Source of the DNA: Alphaproteobacteria bacterium
Lineage (GTDB): Bacteria; Pseudomonadota; Alphaproteobacteria; Micavibrionales; Micavibrionaceae
Assembly (NCBI GenBank): GCA_002701555.1
Contig: NZVS01000023.1
Coordinates: forward strand, 1-20,798
DNA length: 20,798 nucleotides
Direction: 5' to 3'
How positions within the stretch are numbered: the stretch's first letter is position 1; the number at the start of each line of letters is the position of its first letter. A program made the position numbers and the translations under genes. This document shows positions 7,841 to 14,759 of the stretch, piece by piece. The notes below the pieces were generated by a model, which saw only the letters and a program-made list of their open reading frames with translations, was not told the DNA's origin and searched no databases.

Positions 7841-8800
7841 ATGCGTTTATTAATTGTTATGTCTGTTCTGATTGTGGCTGTTGCTGCAGCCTACACATTG
7901 GTAGGCATTTCGACTTATGATCCTCCACCAGTACAACCTCTTAGTTTTGAAACCCCTTTACAATCCCCTGCACTTGAAGAAGAAGCGCGGGGCCCGGTAA
8001 TCGATCCAGAACTAGAAAAAGTAAAAGATGAGGCCATCAGTCAGATTGTTGCCGCAATTAAATCATATGATCGGGTTTGGCCTGATTTGCCACCACAGGC
8101 AGGTAGTATGCAGGCTCTTGTTTTGCAGAGTATAAAACGAGGTGCCTTTCCCGCGCTTTATCCAGATGTTCCGGAAAATCCCGGCGAGACTGTAAGTTTT
8201 GTGCCTTACGATATACAAATACCTCTTGAAGACCTTGTTGTTCAACAGGATATTACAATAGGCGATGATTTTACTGATGAAGAAGTTGCAATAGAAAATA
8301 TAGAAGATATTGAAATTGAAGAAAAAGAGCCGTTCGATTATAGCCGCTGTTTGGCCAATTCCTCTATAGTTCTTGGTGATCTCGAAGATAATATTATGAA
8401 TTGCCCATCTGGAGAAGCCGGTATAAGCCGTATAATCTCAACTGGCCCCGGCAATGATGCGATTGCTACAGGTGGTACACAAGCCTTTATAGAGCCTGGA
8501 TCTGGAGATGATCTTATGAAAGCGGGGCCTGAGCAAACGACGATTATTCTAGATAGCTTTGAAGGCCAGAAGAGAATCGAAATGGACTGCTCACGAGCGA
8601 GTATTCAAGACAGGCGTCTTTCTAGTGATTATCCGCTAGCGTGGACGGAGCCTTTCATCCATTACATTGTTTTCGGAACCCAGATCCGGCCAGAAGATAT
8701 TTTGGTTGAAGGTAACAAGATTACTAACAAGGAAAATGGCGCAACGCTTACATTTTCACGTAATTGCTTTAATATGCACTTTACCAGTAATTTCTTTTAA
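7841..8800 (+). CDS. Membrane-anchored protein with RTX-like nonapeptide repeats
   Basis: A protein of 319 residues, family not recognised. Residues 2-22 (RLLIVMSVLIVAVAAAYTL) form one hydrophobic segment, either a signal anchor or a signal peptide, so the rest should be periplasmic. A proline-rich linker and an acidic region (25-165, e.g. EEVAIENIEDIEIEEKEP) follow. Residues 202-237 fall into four consecutive nine-residue units: GPGNDAIAT, GGTQAFIEP, GSGDDLMKA and GPEQTTIIL. Each starts with Gly and has Ile or Met at position 7, as in a calcium-binding RTX beta-roll; an outlying unit GDLEDNIMN is at 179-187. Only units 1 and 3 keep the GxGxD aspartates. Cysteines 170, 188, 250 and 309 flank the roll and could form disulfides. 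The cyclase stop lies 3 bp before the ATG. A role in envelope sensing or adhesion would be a guess. Confidence 0.75.
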   Translation: MRLLIVMSVLIVAVAAAYTLVGISTYDPPPVQPLSFETPLQSPALEEEARGPVIDPELEKVKDEAISQIVAAIKSYDRVWPDLPPQAGSMQALVLQSIKRGAFPALYPDVPENPGETVSFVPYDIQIPLEDLVVQQDITIGDDFTDEEVAIENIEDIEIEEKEPFDYSRCLANSSIVLGDLEDNIMNCPSGEAGISRIISTGPGNDAIATGGTQAFIEPGSGDDLMKAGPEQTTIILDSFEGQKRIEMDCSRASIQDRRLSSDYPLAWTEPFIHYIVFGTQIRPEDILVEGNKITNKENGATLTFSRNCFNMHFTSNFF

Positions 8801-8852
8801 ATTTTTAAGAGAAATCTTGCTCTTGCGACTGTAAAAAGGCTATGTTTTGCTT

Positions 8853-11087
8853 ATGTCAGAACACGCTCTCCCTAAATCTGCAAATGCACCCTATTTATCG
8901 GAGCTTAATCCTCCACAAAAAGATGCTGTAGAAAATCTTGATGGTCCTCTTCTTGTGCTTGCAGGTGCTGGAACAGGAAAAACTCGTGTACTCACAACAC
9001 GGCTCGCCCATTTATTACATCAGGATAAAGCATGGCCTTCACAAATTTTGGCTGTAACTTTTACGAACAAGGCGGCAAATGAAATGCGTGAAAGAGTGGC
9101 ATCATTGCTTGGTCAGCCAGTAGAAGGTTGGTGGCTTGGCACTTTCCACGCTTTGGGGGCACGTATGCTACGTAGGCATGCAGATCTTGTGGGCCTGACC
9201 TCATCATTTACTATCCTTGATCCTGATGATCAGATTCGTCTTTTAAAGCAACTTATGGAGGCTGAAACGATTGATACAAAAAAATGGCCTCCAAAAGCCA
9301 TGATGAGTGTGATTGACAGGTGGAAGGACAGGGGAAAAGTGCCCTCTGAAATTAGTGCAAATGAGGCTGGGGATCTAGCGAATGGCAAAATGCCAAAATT
9401 ATACCGCCAGTATCAAGAAAGGCTAAAAGTTTTAAATGCCTGTGATTTTGGTGATTTATTACTCCATATGATTACGATTTTTAAAGACAGCAAACATGCA
9501 GATGTGCTTGCCGACTATCATCAACGCTTCAAATATATAATGGTGGATGAATATCAGGATACCAATGTTGCACAATATCTGTGGTTACGATTACTCGCGC
9601 AGGGAACAGGTAATATCTGCTGCGTTGGGGATGATGATCAGTCTATTTACGGTTGGCGTGGGGCAGAAGTAGGTAATATTTTGCGTTTTGAACGAGATTT
9701 CCCGGGCGCCAAAATTGTTCGACTTGAGCAAAATTACCGTTCCACCGGTCATATTTTGGATGCAGCCAGCTCAGTTATTTCACAAAATAGCTCTCGACTG
9801 GGTAAGACCTTGTGGTCCGATGCCGATAAAGGTGAAAAAATACAGATGCGGGGTCTATGGGATGGTGAGGCCGAAGCCAGATTTGTTGCTGAAGATATAG
9901 AGCAATTACAACGCAAAGGTTGGTCACTTGATCAGGTTGCCGTGCTCGTGCGGGCAGGTTTTCAAATGCGCGAATTTGAAGAAAGGTTTATGAAACTGGG
10001 TCTTGCCTATCGTGTTATCGGTGGTCCGAGGTTTTATGAACGGAAAGAAATAAGGGATGCTCTTGCTTATCTGCGTATTGTTGCACAGCCAAAAGATGAC
10101 TTGGCACTTGGACGTATTATAAACACACCTAAACGGGGTATAGGTGATTCTACGTTACAAACGCTTAATACCCATGCACGCCAGTCGGGACAAAGTCTAT
10201 ACGAGGCGATCGAAGACTTAACCGAAACGGAAGATTTACGTCCAAATATTCGGGCAACACTGATGACATTGTTAAAGGATTTTGCGCGCTGGCGTTCTTT
10301 GGTTACAACAACTCACCATGCCGAACTAGCCGGCATCATACTTGATGAAAGCGGTTATACAGGGATGTGGCAATCTGATAAATCGCCTGATTCCCCCGGC
10401 AGACTGGAAAACCTGAAAGAGCTTGTTTCTGCAATGGGTGAATTTGATAATCTACCTTCTTTCTTAGAGCATGTTTCATTGGTGATGGAGAACCAAGAAG
10501 AAAAACATGGTGAAAAAATAACGCTGATGACACTGCACGGCGCAAAAGGCTTAGAATTTGATGCAGTCTACCTTCCGGGGTGGGAAGACGGTGTTTTCCC
10601 TTCGCAACGCAGTATGGATGAAAATGGTACTGCCGGGCTTGAAGAGGAAAGAAGGCTTGCTTATGTCGGGATTACAAGGGCAAGGAAAAGGGCTACGATA
10701 TCTTATGTAGCTAATCGTCGTATGTATGGAAGTTGGGTTAACTCAATGCCTTCCCGTTTTTTAGAAGAACTTCCTCAAGAAGCTATTGAGGTAGAGGCTG
10801 AAATGGGACTTTATCAGCCGGGGCGCTCATCTCATTGGGATTCAAGCGGACGTGGTTTTTCATCTGAAAATCGTTTTAAGCCAAACTCGAAACTACTTGA
10901 GGGGCTTTCACCAAACCGTAGTAAAAGGGAGAATACCCAGCAAGTCCATTTCTCACCCGGTGACCGTGTGACGCATAATAAATTCGGTGAGGGCAAAGTT
11001 GTTCATATACAAGGAAACAAGCTAGATGTCGAGTTTGAGAACGGTGACATCAAACGACTGCTTTCCAGCTTTATTGAAAAAGCATGA
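8853..11087 (+). CDS. uvrD: UvrD/PcrA/Rep-family 3'-5' DNA helicase
   Basis: A superfamily 1A helicase unwinding DNA 3'-5' in nucleotide excision and mismatch repair and clearing replication-transcription conflicts. In order: Q-motif LNPPQKDAV (18-26), Walker A AGAGTGKT (37-44), Walker B VDEYQDT (from about 231), GDDDQSIYGWRGAE motif III, the EQNYRS block, MTLHGAKGLEF (motif V) and YVGITRARK (motif VI). The last 50 residues (FSPGDRVTHNKFGEGKVVHI) are the Tudor-like tail that binds RNA polymerase in PcrA and UvrD. The start is uncertain: AAGG at 8836-8839 sits 13 bases before the ATG at 8853 but 7 bases before an in-frame TTG at 8847; the ATG gives a normal N-terminus and is preferred. The symbol could equally be pcrA. 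The stop codon abuts the stop of the convergent DUF1223 gene with no base between. Confidence 0.94.
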   Translation: MSEHALPKSANAPYLSELNPPQKDAVENLDGPLLVLAGAGTGKTRVLTTRLAHLLHQDKAWPSQILAVTFTNKAANEMRERVASLLGQPVEGWWLGTFHALGARMLRRHADLVGLTSSFTILDPDDQIRLLKQLMEAETIDTKKWPPKAMMSVIDRWKDRGKVPSEISANEAGDLANGKMPKLYRQYQERLKVLNACDFGDLLLHMITIFKDSKHADVLADYHQRFKYIMVDEYQDTNVAQYLWLRLLAQGTGNICCVGDDDQSIYGWRGAEVGNILRFERDFPGAKIVRLEQNYRSTGHILDAASSVISQNSSRLGKTLWSDADKGEKIQMRGLWDGEAEARFVAEDIEQLQRKGWSLDQVAVLVRAGFQMREFEERFMKLGLAYRVIGGPRFYERKEIRDALAYLRIVAQPKDDLALGRIINTPKRGIGDSTLQTLNTHARQSGQSLYEAIEDLTETEDLRPNIRATLMTLLKDFARWRSLVTTTHHAELAGIILDESGYTGMWQSDKSPDSPGRLENLKELVSAMGEFDNLPSFLEHVSLVMENQEEKHGEKITLMTLHGAKGLEFDAVYLPGWEDGVFPSQRSMDENGTAGLEEERRLAYVGITRARKRATISYVANRRMYGSWVNSMPSRFLEELPQEAIEVEAEMGLYQPGRSSHWDSSGRGFSSENRFKPNSKLLEGLSPNRSKRENTQQVHFSPGDRVTHNKFGEGKVVHIQGNKLDVEFENGDIKRLLSSFIEKA

Positions 11088-11840
11088 TTACTTTGTGAGG
11101 TTTTCTTCACCAAAAACCATTATTTTTCCCGAATCACCAAGACCCCCCAGCATTACTAAGCGATCGGTATCGGGCGGCAAAGGATAAGCTATGGTTTTAG
11201 AAAAAGCTTTACCATTCCAGTTGGGGAGATAATCAAGGGAAAGTGCGACATTTGTGTATAAAACTGTTCTACCCCTGTTTTCACCGGTCTCTATCTTTTC
11301 TCGGACGTGGTTCTTGATTGCAAAAACAGCAAGCTCATAAACGCCTTGTCTTCCTGCCGGTAATTCGGGAAGTCGGTATGTTAAAGTGTGATTCTGGCGA
11401 TCATAGGATATCTCAGCGCGATATAAATCTTCATTTCTCTCTTGTTTGCGAATTTCAAATCCGATGTCCGCTTTATGATGTCCTACGAAGCTTTGATTTC
11501 CATTTATGATCATTTGTGGTGTGAAAACACGACCTCCCTCCAGGCGCCTTCCATATCCACGTTGCCGCCTTGCACATTCAGGAAGGGACAATTTATCAAC
11601 CCATCCAAGATGATTCCAATATCCGACATGGCAAGATATGGCAATTATGTTGCTACTTTGTGATAGTTCAGTAAGATAGCGATCTGCCGGTGGACATGAA
11701 CTGCAATTTTGTGACGTATAGAGCTCTAAGATCACAGGTGGATTTTCTAGCGGTTCGTAACTATTTTGTGCTAAAGGTGCCGTAGACAAAAAAGTCGATA
11801 GGCACGATATAAGAAAAAAGCTTCTAATAAAGCCTACCAT
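11088..11840 (-). CDS. Secreted DUF1223 (thioredoxin-like) protein
   Basis: A 250-residue exported protein of the DUF1223 family, which has a thioredoxin-like fold. The signal peptide is MVGFIRSFFLISCLSTFLST with likely cleavage after APLA (24). The mature protein opens with PPVILELYTSQNCSSCPPADR. The CSSC at 46-49 is a CxxC redox pair, and the downstream VGYWNHLGWVDKLSLPECARRQ and GGRVFTPQMIINGNQSFVGH blocks are the family hallmarks. TPQ carries the expected cis-proline. It probably acts as a thiol-active protein in the periplasm; the substrate is unknown. The ATG at 11840 has a good Shine-Dalgarno sequence (AAAGGAAA on the minus strand). It diverges from the NDUFA9-like gene. Confidence 0.88.
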   Translation of the reverse strand: MVGFIRSFFLISCLSTFLSTAPLAQNSYEPLENPPVILELYTSQNCSSCPPADRYLTELSQSSNIIAISCHVGYWNHLGWVDKLSLPECARRQRGYGRRLEGGRVFTPQMIINGNQSFVGHHKADIGFEIRKQERNEDLYRAEISYDRQNHTLTYRLPELPAGRQGVYELAVFAIKNHVREKIETGENRGRTVLYTNVALSLDYLPNWNGKAFSKTIAYPLPPDTDRLVMLGGLGDSGKIMVFGEENLTK

Positions 11841-11855
11841 GTTAGTTTCCTTTAT

Positions 11856-11883
11856 TTGTAAAATTCGTTATACGGTGTATCTT
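11856..11883 (+). promoter_or_regulatory. Candidate promoter of the NDUFA9-like/surA/rsmA run
   Basis: TTGTAA (11856-11861) and TATCTT (11878-11883) have a 16-base spacer in the 98-bp region between divergent starts (11840 and 11939). A nearby TTATAC occurs twice (11868 and 11882), which makes the -10 choice uncertain. It is the only real intergenic space ahead of four tightly spaced plus-strand genes. Confidence 0.25.
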
Positions 11884-11938
11884 ATACAGTAATCTAAGTC
11901 TTATGCAGGCAAAATAAAATAAAGAAGATGTGAACGAG

Positions 11939-12907
11939 ATGAATAAACAGGAACAAACGATTTGTGTTTTTGGCGGAACGGGTTTTGTTGGGCGCTATGT
12001 AGTGCAAAAATTAGCCCATCAGGGATACCGAATAAAGGTGGCCTCCCGTTCACCCCAGAGTGCCTACTTTTTAAGAACTTATGGTGTCGTGGGCCAAATT
12101 GTTCCGGTACTTTGTGACTACTCTGAAGACAGTATAAAGGCAACGGTCAAAGGGTGCGATTATGTCGTTAATACGGTCGGTGTTTTATATGAGAAAGGTA
12201 AAAACTCTTTTGAACAAATTCATAAAATACTGCCTGAGAATATAGCCAAAGCTTGTGCGAAGGAGAAAGTCAAAAAACTCGTACATATTTCTGCACTGGG
12301 TATTGAAAACTCGCATTCAAAATATGCAAAGAGCAAGCTGGACGGAGAAGAAGCTATTAAAGATGTATTTAAAAATTATATTGTTTTGAGGCCAAGTATT
12401 GTATTCGGGCCTGAAGACGATTTCTTTAACCGCTTTGCGAGAATGGCCAAATTTTCACCTTTCTTACCATTAATTGGGGGCGGAAAAACTATGTTTCAAC
12501 CCGTATATGTCAATGATGTGGCTGAGGCTGTAAAGATATGTATCGTTGAAAAAGACTTAAATTCCTCTTCCAAATGTTACGAACTTGGTGGTCCTGAAAA
12601 AGTAAGTTTTAAAAATATCTTAAATCGCATCCAGAAAATTATAGGAACAGATAGGTCATATATTGGTATTCCCTTCTGGATAGCAAAGTTACAAGGTTTC
12701 TTTATGTCTTTGTTGCCGGGAGAGCCAATATTAACAGCCGACCAAGTGAAAAGTCTTCAAAGCGATAATGTAGAGAGCGGGCAATTTCCAGATATGCAAG
12801 ATATGGGTATAACACCAACCGCAATGGGCTTGGTTGTTCCACGATATTTGGATAGACATTATGCCGGTGGTAAATTTGCCGCAAGCCGAAAAAGTGCTAA
12901 AGTTTAA
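11939..12907 (+). CDS. Complex I NDUFA9-subunit-family protein (atypical SDR)
   Basis: A 322-residue NAD(P)-binding protein of the extended or atypical SDR class, closest by eye to the 39-kDa NDUFA9-type accessory subunit of respiratory complex I found in alphaproteobacteria and mitochondria. The dinucleotide loop GGTGFVG is at 12-18, followed by the basic HQGYRIKVASRSP pattern, then VNTVGVLYE (78-85), ISALGIENSHSKYAKSK with Y129xxxK133, and VLRPSIVFGPEDDFFNRFA. The C-terminal third has the usual FQPVYVNDVAEAV block. The start chosen is ATG 11939; a GTG at 11930 would add three residues. Standalone bacterial copies need not be complex I subunits and could act as reductases or assembly factors. 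The surA start follows only 24 bp after the stop. Confidence 0.85.
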   Translation: MNKQEQTICVFGGTGFVGRYVVQKLAHQGYRIKVASRSPQSAYFLRTYGVVGQIVPVLCDYSEDSIKATVKGCDYVVNTVGVLYEKGKNSFEQIHKILPENIAKACAKEKVKKLVHISALGIENSHSKYAKSKLDGEEAIKDVFKNYIVLRPSIVFGPEDDFFNRFARMAKFSPFLPLIGGGKTMFQPVYVNDVAEAVKICIVEKDLNSSSKCYELGGPEKVSFKNILNRIQKIIGTDRSYIGIPFWIAKLQGFFMSLLPGEPILTADQVKSLQSDNVESGQFPDMQDMGITPTAMGLVVPRYLDRHYAGGKFAASRKSAKV

Positions 12908-12920
12908 TTGATAAGAAAAA

Positions 12921-12926
12921 GAAAGG
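12921..12926 (+). promoter_or_regulatory. Ribosome binding site fixing the surA start
   Basis: GAAAGG five bases before ATG 12932. It rules out the upstream in-frame TTG at 12908, which touches the previous stop codon and would put eight charged residues ahead of the signal peptide. Confidence 0.7.
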
Positions 12927-12931
12927 TTACC

Positions 12932-13885
12932 ATGACCAGATATATAATACAGGCGGGATTAATGCTTTGTGCATTTTGTGTATTAACCGTTTTCTCGTCC
13001 CAGGCTTACTCTAAAGCTGATGGTATAGCAGTCGTTGTAAATGACAGAATTGTAACGCTTTCTGATGTAGAAAACCGTATGGCTTTGATTATGACGTCTT
13101 CGGGCATTCCCAATACTCCGGAAACGCGTGCTAAATTCCAACCTCAAATTGTCTCTATGTTGGTTGATGAACAAATCAAAATGCAGGAAGCTTCGCGTTT
13201 GGGTGTTGAGGTGAGTGAAGAGGAGATTAACAAGGGTTTGGAAACCATCGCCGGACAAAATAATATTCCGGTTGAAGACTTTAAATCCATGATTACCAGA
13301 AGTGGTTTAAAACTATCTACTTTGAAAGACCAGATCCGGGCAGAAGTTGCCTGGGGCAAAGTTGTTTCTTCGCAGATACGCCCACGTGTGACTGTTACAG
13401 ATGCGGATATTGATGCAGAGCTGCAAAGAATTTCGAATACTGTCGGGCAAGACCAATATCTAGTTTCAGAAATATTTTTAGATGTCGCTGACCCTAGCCA
13501 AGAGGCAGAGGTTCGGAACTCGGCCCTTAGATTACAACAAGAAGCTGCTAAATCGGCAAATAATTTTCCGGCACTGGCAAGACAGTTCTCTCAAGCCGCC
13601 GGGGCCGGGCAGGGTGGCGATCTGGGTTGGCTTCAGGCAGGGCAAACACAGCCAGAAATAGATACGGCCTTACAAAGTATGAGTATAGGGCAAATTTCAG
13701 AACCTATCCGTACATCATCAGGATATCACATTATCTTGTTAAGACAGAAACGGGCAATATCTCCTGAGATGGTATCTGACAGGGATGCAGTTATGCAGCG
13801 TATCGGTAATCAGAGATTGGCGAGGCAGGCTCGTGGATATTTTCAGGATCTAAAATCAAACGCCTTTATTGAATCCAGAGTCTGA
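12932..13885 (+). CDS. surA: Periplasmic peptidyl-prolyl isomerase SurA
   Basis: A periplasmic chaperone and parvulin-type prolyl isomerase that escorts outer-membrane proteins to the BAM complex. The signal peptide is MTRYIIQAGLMLCAFCVLTV.. with cleavage around SSQAYSKA (28). The SurA N-domain covers about 31-150 (GIAVVVNDRIVTLSDVENRM, LVDEQIKMQEASRLGVEVS). A single PpiC domain at about 174-274 carries QYLVSEIFL, FSQAAGAGQGGDLGWL and GYHIILLRQKR. A short C-terminal helix follows. At 317 residues it is shorter than E. coli SurA (about 430), having one PPIase domain instead of two, which is usual in alphaproteobacteria. The gene overlaps or abuts rsmA. In many proteobacteria surA lies between lptD and pdxA-rsmA; here both lptD and pdxA are absent from the neighbourhood. 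Confidence 0.92.
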   Translation: MTRYIIQAGLMLCAFCVLTVFSSQAYSKADGIAVVVNDRIVTLSDVENRMALIMTSSGIPNTPETRAKFQPQIVSMLVDEQIKMQEASRLGVEVSEEEINKGLETIAGQNNIPVEDFKSMITRSGLKLSTLKDQIRAEVAWGKVVSSQIRPRVTVTDADIDAELQRISNTVGQDQYLVSEIFLDVADPSQEAEVRNSALRLQQEAAKSANNFPALARQFSQAAGAGQGGDLGWLQAGQTQPEIDTALQSMSIGQISEPIRTSSGYHIILLRQKRAISPEMVSDRDAVMQRIGNQRLARQARGYFQDLKSNAFIESRV

Positions 13886-14723
13886 TAAATTGGATACGGA
13901 GTGGATAGATAAACTTCCCCCTTTGCGGGAGGTCATAGAAAAGCATTCTCTGTGGGCTGATAAAAAGCTGGGTCAGAACTTCATACTCGATACCAATATA
14001 ACCGACAAAATTGTGGCCTCCGCCGGAGATCTTAAAGGGCTAACTGTTTTTGAAATTGGCCCCGGGCCAGGAGGTTTGACACGGTCTTTATTAAAAAGTA
14101 ACGCTGAAAAAATCATTGCCATCGAATTTGATAACCGTGCCGTGGAGGCTTTAAGAGACCTTGAAGATAAGGCGTTAGGGCGTCTTGAGGTTGTTAAAGG
14201 TGATGCTCTCGAGCTTGATTTAATGTCTATGGCGCCGAAAGCAAGGCGCGCCATTATTGCAAATCTGCCATATAACATAGCGACACCTTTGCTTATTTCC
14301 TGGTTAAAACAAATATATGCCGATGAAAAAGCTTTCGAAAAAATGGCATTGATGTTCCAAAAAGAAGTGGCAGAGAGGATTGTATCGCCCTCAGGACAAA
14401 AATCTTTTGGACGCTTGTCTGTTCTTTCACAGTGGCTTTGCAAATGTACAATTTCTTTTGACTTGCCTCCAAGTGTTTTTCTGCCGCCACCCAAAGTTAC
14501 TTCTTCTGTTGTTTCTTTTCGTCCCAAGGGAAACCAAGCTGAAATGCCAATTTTTGAAAATGTCGAAAAGGTGACGCAGGCAGGTTTCGGGCAAAGGCGG
14601 AAAATGATCAGAAAATCTATGAAAGATTATTGCAATTCTTTTTCCATATGTGCTATAGAAGATACTAATAGAGCAGAAAACCTTGAAATAAAAGACTTTT
14701 TGTGCATTGCAAAAAAGCTGTAA
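13869..14723 (+). CDS. rsmA: 16S rRNA adenine-N6,N6 dimethyltransferase RsmA (KsgA)
   Basis: RsmA dimethylates two adjacent adenines in the 3'-terminal hairpin of 16S rRNA late in 30S assembly, using S-adenosylmethionine. It has the alphaproteobacterial N-terminus LPPLREVIEKHSLWADKKLGQNF (from about 16), SAM motif I FEIGPGPGGLT (61-71), the acidic strand end IAIEFD (83-88) and the catalytic NLPY (132-135), then the family block FQKEVAERIVSPSGQKSFGRL and the PPSVFLPPPKVTSSVV loop. The start codon is not ATG: TTG 13869 overlaps surA by 17 bp, and TTG 13890 begins 4 bp after the surA stop. Both precede the conserved region and no in-frame ATG exists there. The longer form of 284 residues is given. 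Expression is likely coupled to surA translation. Confidence 0.93.
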   Translation: MNPESDKLDTEWIDKLPPLREVIEKHSLWADKKLGQNFILDTNITDKIVASAGDLKGLTVFEIGPGPGGLTRSLLKSNAEKIIAIEFDNRAVEALRDLEDKALGRLEVVKGDALELDLMSMAPKARRAIIANLPYNIATPLLISWLKQIYADEKAFEKMALMFQKEVAERIVSPSGQKSFGRLSVLSQWLCKCTISFDLPPSVFLPPPKVTSSVVSFRPKGNQAEMPIFENVEKVTQAGFGQRRKMIRKSMKDYCNSFSICAIEDTNRAENLEIKDFLCIAKKL

Positions 14724-14759
14724 CGATACAAGGATATACTTAACAAAGGTTCACAGGGA

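Noticed and set aside
8807..8825. AAGAG/CTCTT inverted repeat before uvrD
   Set aside because: A five-base stem with an eight-base loop is expected by chance, and no T-run follows.
13973..14527. Long open frame (184 codons) on the minus strand inside rsmA
   Set aside because: It is wholly antisense to a well-conserved gene, has a composition typical of a reverse-frame shadow and no ribosome site or family resemblance.
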